Shown here: piece by piece, positions 57,727 to 64,000 of the stretch
How the letters are laid out: every line of letters begins with the position of its first letter
Position numbering within the stretch: position 1 is the stretch's first letter
From: Paenibacillus agilis
Lineage (GTDB): Bacteria > Bacillota > Bacilli > Paenibacillales > Paenibacillaceae
DNA length: 64,000 nt
Reading direction: 5' to 3'
Assembly: GCF_007786455.1 (NCBI RefSeq)
Contig: NZ_VNJK01000001.1
Span: forward strand, 792,476 to 856,475
The notes under the pieces: generated by a model
What the model was told of the DNA's origin: nothing
Seen by the model: only the letters and a program-made list of their open reading frames with translations
The model's database searches: none
Translations under genes and position numbers: made by a program

Positions 57727-60078
57727 ATGAATCTTACTTTTATACGCAAGTGTGGGCTGATAGCTCTCGGTCTCGTATATATTTGGCTCATAATTGTCAC
57801 ATTTTCACACCCTTTTATTGGTGTGTATGCCAAATTGGACGATGATGATTGGCGTGTATCCTACGCGCTTAATGGAGGAGTCGGTGCAGACTTTCATATA
57901 CAGAAGGGCGACCGACTAATAGAGGTAAATGGACAACCTGCGACAACCCATTTTTATTTGCAGAAGTGGGGAAAGCTTGAACAGGCGGAGAATGTTCTAC
58001 TAGAAAGAGACGGACATTATCATTTTGTATATCTTACTAGTGGGGAACCTCATCATCTATATGATGTGTTACCTGTTGTATCAACGATATTTTTACTCTT
58101 TATCGCGCAGTTCCTTTATCGGAGGCGAGGTGCATCGACGGCGATTGTACAGCTAAGCTTACTTTTTTTATCGATTAGTTTGGTGTACATCTCTTATGGT
58201 GCATCGATACGTGGAGATATCGTAGGTAGATGGCTTATGTATAGCGGCATTATGATTTTGCCGATTCTATTCTTGCAATTTATTTGCTCTTTTATACAAG
58301 AGAAGTCTAGCATCAAGCTGCCAATGCAACATATTAAATGGTTGTACGGTTCGCTTATTATTTGCCTCGTTGTCAAATGGATGTATTTATTGACGCAATG
58401 GTCATATGCTTCTACCCAGTTTGATGACATGATTACTTATTTGTTTTTTGCCTTTGTAATAGGGGTCACATTAATATACATAACGAGATTATATTTAAGA
58501 TTCAGGCATGAGCGCTCGTATTTCAGTTCGGTCGTATTCATCGTGTTTGTGATTGTGAGCATCGCGGCGATACCGGTCATAGGTCTGTCCTTCATTCCGC
58601 ATTTGATGGGACTGCCGCCACTTGTGCCTCCGCTCGTTGCTGGCTGGATTGCTATTATGATGCTCCTCGTATTTGCATTGTTGACGATGCACTACCAATT
58701 AAATGATATTGGTGTCATTCTTAGACGATTGTTTGTCCATGTGTTAATTGCCATGGTGCCGAGCGCGCTCATTCTAGGTTGGTATGGTGTCGTATTTGTT
58801 CAGGAGGGTCCTTTTAGTTATCAGTTCTTTACTTATTTGTTTATGGTATTTGTTATTACTGCGATTACACATACGCTTGACTATTACGTAAACAAACTAG
58901 AAGCGGTTCTAATTCCTCGCAAGCACAAGCTGCATCACGCATTAATCGTTATTGCAGAGCGGCTTGGTCAGCACCAGCATCAAGATGAATGGTATACGAG
59001 AATACTTCCGCTCATTGTGAAAGCCCTTGATGCTGATGGAGTTGCGCTTGTACGTAAAGACCATTTGGGTACGATTGAAATGTCCATTGAAGGTGATGTC
59101 GATCAGGAAAAAGTAGAGCGTCAGTTGAAAGCTTCTCATTTCCGTCATCATCATTACTTTTGGTACGAAATCAATTTGCGGGCTGATTCGATCTACTATG
59201 TTGTCATTGTGCGCAAGTCTACAAAGGCGAAGCTTAACCACGAAGAAGATAAGTGGATGCAGCAAGTGATTACTTATTTATCACTTAGCTTAAATCATAT
59301 TTATCATGTTCAAACGCTTCGTACGCAATTGTCGGGCTATACAGACAGGAACTCCGAGTTAAGACAATCGATAGAGCGCCATGTGATGGGCGATCTTTTT
59401 GATATGGATGAACAGGAACGGAGTAGATTCTCTGCGGAAATTCAGAAGCGTGTCATGCGTTTGCTTCATGATGTTACGGTAGCATTGGAAGAAAGCCTCC
59501 ATAGTGCAGATACGGAATTGAGCAAAGAAATGCACAAAATCGTCTTAGTTGAAGTGAAGGAAAGCATTTTCGAGGTAAACAGTCAGTTGCAGCATTTATG
59601 TCAAACATTAAAGCCTACCTTGTTGAAAACAGCTGGATTCGCTAATGCTCTTCGTCAATGGATCGAAAGGGAGTTCACAGATCGAACGAAAGTGATTCTC
59701 CATGTAGATGAACCTTCACTTGTACTGGACGTTCAGACGGAAGATTGGGTCACGGGTGTATTCCGTATCTCTCAGCTGCTGCTGTACAATGGCAAGGTAA
59801 ACGGGTATGCAACAGAGCTTCAACTTCAGATTAACGTCCATGATGGTCATGCTCATATTGTTTATAGGGACAATGGGATAGGGTTCCATTACGACATGAA
59901 TGAAGTAGTCATTGAGGAATATACGTTCAAGCAATTGCGAAACAGAGTAACCATGTTAGATGGAAAATTTGTTTCCACGCAATATCCTGATCAGATCGGC
60001 TCCTTTATTCAAGTCAACGTGCCGCTAAGCTCAGAGAAGCAATCTGAATATGCGATGAGTGGGAATGCGTCAGCGAAA
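57727..60078 (+). CDS. ComP-like sensor histidine kinase, possibly degenerate
   Basis: The start is ATG 57727 behind TGAGGGAAAA; TTG 57715 would place the start before that site. The protein has about 783 residues, like ComP (about 770). It has an N-terminal helix, an extracytoplasmic loop with a PDZ-like strand (KGDRLIEVNGQP, about 55-66), then about seven more membrane helices to near 390. A cytoplasmic sensor part and a DesK/ComP-type kinase module follow. The ATP site is partly conserved (YRDNGIGF, and an N-box-like LLLYNGKVNGYA). The phospho-acceptor position that reads LHD in relatives is EIQK here (571-574), with another HD at 581-582. No response-regulator gene is beside it. It may be a ComP relative that no longer phosphorylates. 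Confidence 0.75.
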
Positions 60079-60118
60079 TAGAACAAATAGCCCCGCTTTT
60101 ATACGTGAGTTTTAGAAG

Positions 60119-60158
60119 ACAGAACGAAGAGAAGACATTCCTCGTTCTGTTTTTTTTA
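60119..60158 (+). terminator. Rho-independent terminator
   Basis: ACAGAACGA (60119-60127) and TCGTTCTGT (60142-60150) form a stem, followed by eight Ts. Confidence 0.9.
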
Positions 60159-60177
60159 CGTATTGCACATAAAAAAA

Positions 60178-60206
60178 TTGCCAATTGAAAAGGTGAAGTG
60201 TATTCT
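60178..60206 (+). promoter_or_regulatory. Sigma-A type promoter for the aminotransferase
   Basis: TTGCCA (60178-60183), 17-base spacer, TATTCT (60201-60206), close to consensus, 30 bases before the ATG at 60236. Confidence 0.65.
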
Positions 60207-60235
60207 TTTTAGAAAGATGAAAGGAGAGCTGGCAG

Positions 60236-61450
60236 ATGGAATATACGTTTTCGAATCGTATTCAATCCGTACAAAGTTCGGTTGTTCGTGACATTTTGCA
60301 GCTTACTCAAGGTAAATCCATCATTTCCTTTGCAGGGGGACTCCCTGCGGAGGAATGGTTCCCTATGGAAGCGATACGCAAGGTCAGCAACATCGTACTT
60401 AAGCAAAGTCCTAAAGCGTTACAGTATGGGGTCACCGAGGGTATTATGGAACTGCGTGAACAGCTGGCAAAACGTATGGAACTTCACAAAAAAATTACTG
60501 TTGAGCCTTCTATGGTGATGCTAACTTCCGGCTCACAGCAAACGATTGATTTAATGGCCAAAGCATTCATTGATCCAGGCGATGTCGTGTTAGTAGAGAA
60601 CCCTACATACTTGGCTTGCTTACAAGTAATGAAGCTGTACGGTGCTCAAGTTGTTGGGGTGCAAAGTGATGCAGAAGGCATGATTCCAGAAGATCTTGCT
60701 CACAAGCTGGACAAATATCGTCCGAAGATGGTGTATGTGGTTCCGACATTCAGCAACCCGACGGGACGTGTATGGAGTTTGGCTCGCCGTCAAGCTTTGT
60801 TGGAGCAGTGTCGTCGAACAGGAACTGTTATTTTTGAGGATGATCCTTATGGGGAGCTAGGCTTTACCAATCAGCAGCTGCCAACGCTCGCTGCCCTGGA
60901 AGGTGATGCGCCAGATCGACTTGTTGTATATACGAGTACGTTTAGCAAGCTTGTTGCCCCTGGTCTGCGCACAGGCTGGGTTGCTGCGGATCGACGCATT
61001 ATTCAAATGCTTGCACGAGGCAAACAATCGGCGGATTTGCATTCCAGTGTATTGGATCAGCTCCTATTAAGCGAATTGCTCCGTTCCGATTCATTTTCAT
61101 TAGATGACCATGTTCATAAAGTGTCTCTCATTTATAAGGAACGAATGGAGACGATGTTAACAAGCTTGCAGCAGAATGAAGCGTGGAAAGGTTCGCAGTG
61201 GAACAAGCCGCAGGGCGGAATGTTTTTATGGCTGGAACTGCCCGAAGGATTGGATGCTGAACATTTGCTTCGTGTTGCTGTACAGAAAGGCGTCGCTTTC
61301 GTACCAGGCTTCCCATTCTATGTTGAAGATTGTAAGCGCAATACGATGCGGCTCAACTTCTCTTTTGCTTCCCCTGACGTCATCCGTACAGGCATGGAGC
61401 GCCTTGGGGAAGCAATTGGCGAATTTACGGGTCGTTATGCAGATGTGTAA
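60236..61450 (+). CDS. PLP-dependent aminotransferase, 2-aminoadipate/LysN-like
   Basis: This 404-residue protein is full length for class I/II aminotransferases of the MocR-C/LysN type. It has SIISFAGGLPAEEWFP, LTSGSQQTIDL, VENPTYLA, PTFSNPTGRVWS, EDDPYGEL, the PLP lysine in TSTFSKLVAPGLRTGW, and a C-terminal RLNFSF. Relatives transfer amino groups from 2-aminoadipate, aromatic or branched-chain amino acids to 2-oxoglutarate. No DNA-binding GntR domain precedes it, so it is an enzyme rather than a MocR regulator. AAGGAGAG lies upstream. The exact substrate cannot be read. Confidence 0.88.
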   Translation: MEYTFSNRIQSVQSSVVRDILQLTQGKSIISFAGGLPAEEWFPMEAIRKVSNIVLKQSPKALQYGVTEGIMELREQLAKRMELHKKITVEPSMVMLTSGSQQTIDLMAKAFIDPGDVVLVENPTYLACLQVMKLYGAQVVGVQSDAEGMIPEDLAHKLDKYRPKMVYVVPTFSNPTGRVWSLARRQALLEQCRRTGTVIFEDDPYGELGFTNQQLPTLAALEGDAPDRLVVYTSTFSKLVAPGLRTGWVAADRRIIQMLARGKQSADLHSSVLDQLLLSELLRSDSFSLDDHVHKVSLIYKERMETMLTSLQQNEAWKGSQWNKPQGGMFLWLELPEGLDAEHLLRVAVQKGVAFVPGFPFYVEDCKRNTMRLNFSFASPDVIRTGMERLGEAIGEFTGRYADV

Positions 61451-61465
61451 CAGATAACAACTTAT

Positions 61466-62248
61466 TTATAAATCTACAATTTCGGCATACTGCAACAACG
61501 CCGCTTCTCCGGCCTTGGTCAGGGCGTACTGGCCACGTTCGATACGGGAGAACCAACCGTAATAGTTGTGACGCAAAATAGCAGCGGCATCTCCAATGCC
61601 GCTTGCTTCCTTGACTCGAACAGGCTTGCTTTGCCCTTGCTTCAAGGCTAGGGCGACACGAAGTGCCTTCTCTCGGTAAGCGGTGACGAGCGGGCGTTGC
61701 GTAGATCCGCCTACATTATAATCACCACTTCGTCCGCTGAATTCCCGTATTAGCTTGGCTTGACGAGCCGTTATTGGTTTTTTGGGAGGAATTGCAGGAA
61801 CGTTCTGATCACTATAGCCCTCACTCTGTTCATGAACACCAGCGCTTATGTACAAAGGATGCGAGCTTCGTTGCTCCCATCCATAGGGTGTAGTATGTAG
61901 TTCTACAAATGCCGGCTTGCGAGCATAGAGAGTTACGGTTAAAAAGCCAATCCCAATCCGTCGACATAGTTCAGCTACGGCGCGAAGTCGCTTCTGGCTA
62001 GCTTGTTTGCCGCGTTTGGCTTCTATTGCGATGAATACGTGGGCAGCAGATTTTTGCCGATCCAGCGCTTGCAGCAGCAAGGTAAGATTCGCGCTTGCTT
62101 TCATTTCTACAATGACCGGTTGTTCGGGGAACTGTGGGTGAATGGCAACGAGATCGCAATGTCGTACTTCAGCACGGACCTCATACCCCAACTGCTCCCA
62201 GTATTGTTTTAAAGGTGCATACAATTCGGTTTCTTGTCGTTTCGTCAT
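61466..62248 (-). CDS. DUF2161-family protein with PD-(D/E)XK-like motif
   Basis: This 260-residue protein is on the opposite strand and converges on the aminotransferase gene with a 15-base gap. The N-terminal half carries a PD-(D/E)XK-like core: Asp in RHCDLVAI and VEMK shortly after, then LLLQALDRQKSA. The C-terminal third (KALRVALALKQG, IL..N.YGWFSRIERGQYALT) looks like a winged-helix segment. I recall such proteins as the DUF2161 putative nuclease/phosphodiesterase family. The substrate is unknown. It may act in DNA repair or defence, but no partner is nearby. Confidence 0.75.
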   Translation of the reverse strand: MTKRQETELYAPLKQYWEQLGYEVRAEVRHCDLVAIHPQFPEQPVIVEMKASANLTLLLQALDRQKSAAHVFIAIEAKRGKQASQKRLRAVAELCRRIGIGFLTVTLYARKPAFVELHTTPYGWEQRSSHPLYISAGVHEQSEGYSDQNVPAIPPKKPITARQAKLIREFSGRSGDYNVGGSTQRPLVTAYREKALRVALALKQGQSKPVRVKEASGIGDAAAILRHNYYGWFSRIERGQYALTKAGEAALLQYAEIVDL

Positions 62249-62429
62249 TCTTCATCCCGTCCTTGTCTACTTCATGCGCAGCCTCCATGCCTTGCGCGAA
62301 ACGCTCATAATCGCTACAAATTCCATTATATCACGATTCCTGTTAGCCAGCGTTTTAACCGTCTCGTTCTGCCTCCTAGAAGAGAATCTAACAATATTGT
62401 CTCAGGCAAAATTGTTAGAAACTAATCCC

Positions 62430-62445
62430 ACCTATGCGCATAGGT
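62430..62445. promoter_or_regulatory. 16-bp perfect palindrome upstream of prkA
   Basis: ACCTATGC followed directly by its complement GCATAGGT. It lies in the 341-base gap between the DUF2161 and prkA genes and could be an operator. It contains CATAGGTAT, loosely like a sigma-K -10, with AC 16 bases upstream. No other feature is visible in the gap. Confidence 0.4.
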
Positions 62446-62589
62446 ATGTAATACACTTTTCTTTTTAGGTTGCTGGTTCATTAGCGCGAGTCAATCCTCA
62501 AGGTGGCACGCGCCTATTAATAACAACGACAGAAGTAAGATGGCGATGGAGGGCAGTGTTGTGAATCGGGAGCAATGGAGGTAAGAGGG

Positions 62590-63468
62590 ATGGACATTTT
62601 CAAGCGAATAGCTGAACACCGTACCGAGAGTGAACAGCTTAGCTGGACCGGTACGTTCAAAGAATACGTAGAACTGTTGCGACGCGACCCCGCTCCGGCG
62701 ATGACCGCCCATGCAAGGGTGTATGAGATGATTTCTTCACATGGTGTGGAAGAAGTGAATGGGCATAAGCGTTACAAGTTTTTTGAACAAGAGATATTTG
62801 GGCTGGATCGAGCGATTGAGAAGCTGGTGGAAGAATACTTTCACTCCGCAGCGAAACGGCTGGATGTACGCAAGCGGATTCTATTGCTAATGGGGCCAGT
62901 GAGTGGAGGAAAATCGACACTTGTCACGATGCTAAAACGCGGCTTGGAGCAATATTCACGGCAAGAGCGAGGCGCTGTATATGCGATCAAAGGCTGCCCT
63001 ATGCATGAAGAAGCCTTGCATCTCGTACCGAATGAGCTGCGGCCAGAAGTAGAGAAAGCACTTGGTGTTCGGATTGAGGGCAATTTATGCCCATCGTGCC
63101 AAATGCGTCTCCGTACCGAATATAATGGAGAAATTGAAAATGTATTAGTTGAGCGGGTGCTGATCTCGGAAGAAAATCGTATTGGTATCGGGACATTTAG
63201 TCCGTCTGATCCGAAGTCGCAGGATATTGCGGATTTGACGGGAAGTATCGACTTCTCGACGATTACCGAATACGGTTCAGAATCTGATCCACGAGCCTAT
63301 CGTTTCGACGGTGAACTGAATAAAGCCAACCGGGGTGTCATGGAGTTCCAGGAGATGTTAAAGTGCGATGAGAAATTTCTTTGGAACTTGCTTTCCTTAA
63401 CGCAAGAGGGCAATTTTAAGGCAGGAAGATTCGCTTTGATCTCTGCGGATGAACCTAGTATATACTGA
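62590..63468 (+). CDS. prkA: Serine protein kinase PrkA, 5' part, interrupted
   Basis: The start is ATG 62590 behind GGAGGTAAG; ATG 62575 lies before it and is not supported. The frame is PrkA-like from MDIFKRIAEHR to FALISADE at residue 288, then PSIY and a stop. Full PrkA has about 630 residues. The AAA Walker A (GPVSGGKST) is intact, but the second half, including the kinase domain, is missing. PrkA is a serine protein kinase linked to sporulation; in B. subtilis it acts in the mother cell. Similarity ends at 63453, and the next 540 bases have phage-like features. So the gene is most likely split by an inserted element rather than decayed. Confidence 0.88.
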   Translation: MDIFKRIAEHRTESEQLSWTGTFKEYVELLRRDPAPAMTAHARVYEMISSHGVEEVNGHKRYKFFEQEIFGLDRAIEKLVEEYFHSAAKRLDVRKRILLLMGPVSGGKSTLVTMLKRGLEQYSRQERGAVYAIKGCPMHEEALHLVPNELRPEVEKALGVRIEGNLCPSCQMRLRTEYNGEIENVLVERVLISEENRIGIGTFSPSDPKSQDIADLTGSIDFSTITEYGSESDPRAYRFDGELNKANRGVMEFQEMLKCDEKFLWNLLSLTQEGNFKAGRFALISADEPSIY

Positions 63469-63560
63469 TAAGACCAAAAGAAGAACCGAATAGCTCAAAT
63501 TAAGCTAGGCCTTACAGTTAAACGGGTTACGAAAGCAATATATAAAAACGCGGGGTTTTA

Positions 63561-63624
63561 GGTGAGGGGTACTTGATACGAAAATGGACAAGCACCAGCC
63601 GAGTTTCGAAAAGCACCCCTCACC
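63561..63624. repeat. 10-bp inverted repeat with 44-base loop
   Basis: GGTGAGGGGT (63561-63570) and ACCCCTCACC (63615-63624) are perfect complements. The loop holds GATACGAAAATGG and TTTCGAAAAGC, which could pair in part. It sits near the left end of the inserted element. Confidence 0.7.
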
Positions 63625-63649
63625 GAAATACTCCAGCAGTTATATATTC

Positions 63650-63780
63650 TTAAACCCTTAAGTACTTAATTAACTACTACTAATAAACACTTATATTATA
63701 TAAATATTTATTATTGATTATTTATTATTTATATATAGTTATTATTTTTACTAAGGTACTTACATATTTTACTAGGGGAG
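63650..63780. other. Very AT-rich stretch
   Basis: About 85-90 percent A+T by eye, with repeated TTATTATT and TATATAAATAT words. There is no ORF. This is typical of phage early promoters or origins, but no specific signal can be named. Confidence 0.6.
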
Positions 63781-63788
63781 TGTTGTTT

Positions 63789-64000
63789 GTGCTTAAAATA
63801 GAGGGGTTTGTATCTAAAAAGAATATCCGCCGCTTGTTGGAAAATTACCATACGCTGGAGACCGGCGACCAGATGCCTAACCCGGACGCTGCGCCGCAGA
63901 ATGGCGGGCCAAAGGCTTATGACGGTGTAAGTGGTGGCCGGCTGAATAAGATCATGCTGGATAATGCTATCGCGGAGCTGTCGCCGTTTATGCGGGCTGT
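63789..64000 (+). CDS. Partial ORF, phage-type transcriptional regulator (5' end)
   Basis: GTG 63789 follows GGGGAG eight bases upstream. The 70 visible residues read LKIEGFVSKKNIRRLLENYH, then PKAYDGVSGGRLNKIMLDNAI and run off the window. The layout (helical start with LLENYH, a linker, then GGRLNKIMLDNAI before a likely helix-turn-helix) looks like late-gene or sigma-70 region-4-like regulators of Gram-positive phages such as ArpU/RinA types. The identification is weak because the DNA-binding half is not visible. Confidence 0.5.
   Translation, partial: MLKIEGFVSKKNIRRLLENYHTLETGDQMPNPDAAPQNGGPKAYDGVSGGRLNKIMLDNAIAELSPFMRA

Larger units (their letters stand above)
63454..64000. mobile_element. 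Left end of a prophage-like or intervening element in prkA
   Basis: From 63454 the sequence no longer encodes PrkA. It has a hairpin with long loop (63561-63624), a very AT-rich stretch (about 63655-63775) and a GTG-started ORF resembling phage regulators (63789 onwards). The ORF is clearly richer in GC than the AT-rich stretch before it. The other end is outside the window. The attachment site would lie near 63450-63470, where GTATATAC is present at 63458-63465. Confidence 0.6.

Noticed and set aside
63470-63790. Group I or group II intron in prkA
   Set aside because: I looked for a GUGYG start, conserved intron core elements and an intron-encoded protein but found none. The phage-type ORF and AT-rich region fit an element insertion better, though an intron is not fully excluded.

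Overview
The window looks like a chromosomal piece of a low-GC, endospore-forming Gram-positive bacterium. The family Paenibacillaceae, probably Paenibacillus, is the best guess. The basis is protein character: AbrB-, TrmL-, ComP- and PrkA-like genes, a DUF2161-type protein, Shine-Dalgarno-rich starts and frequent TTG/GTG starts. No rRNA or tRNA is visible to confirm this.

Bases 1 to about 52.2 kb form one large accessory island, transcribed entirely on the + strand. It holds four secreted RHS/YD-repeat proteins of about 1,730-1,756 residues (starts 29, 12749, 30306, 38093). Their signal peptides, N-domains and YD shells are closely related, but each carries a different C-terminal tip: EndoU-like, unassigned (possibly a BECR-type RNase), ParB-like, and Ntox44-like. 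Each is followed at once by a different small gene that is the candidate immunity gene, and a frameshifted immunity-like gene follows the fourth. Interspersed are sixteen secreted proteins of 360-700 residues. Each has a signal peptide, two to five tandem beta-sandwich modules (carbohydrate-binding-like, GBS_Bsp-like, NBR1-Ig-like or LamG-like) and a short RHS/YD 'tag' of one or two YD motifs at the N terminus, the C terminus or, once, in the middle. I read this as a modular toxin-delivery system in which YD-tagged adhesins are co-expressed with, and may dock onto, RHS toxin shells. The sequence shows the architecture; the docking is inference.

The island is built of repeated transcription units, each with a related promoter-like motif (-35-like AGGACA or TAGACA, 17-bp spacer, -10-like TAATCT or TAAGAT), one to several YD-tagged genes, optionally an RHS toxin plus immunity gene, and a terminator of recurring sequence. 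Near-identical DNA between paralogues and between internal modules indicates active duplication and recombination.

From about 52.3 to 63.5 kb the DNA looks like ordinary chromosome: a small lipoprotein, a BAAT/acyl-CoA thioesterase-like hydrolase, trmL, an AbrB-like regulator with a Cys-pair tail, a 30-residue membrane peptide, a coiled-coil membrane protein with a phosphodiester-glycosidase-domain protein, a ComP-like sensor kinase whose H-box looks degenerate, an aminotransferase, and a PD-(D/E)XK-like DUF2161 protein.

At the right end, prkA (a sporulation-associated serine protein kinase) is cut off at residue 288 of a family about 630 residues long. It is followed by a hairpin, a very AT-rich stretch and the start of a gene resembling phage regulators. 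This suggests that a prophage or similar element splits prkA, and invites comparison with sporulation-gene intervening elements such as skin in sigK.
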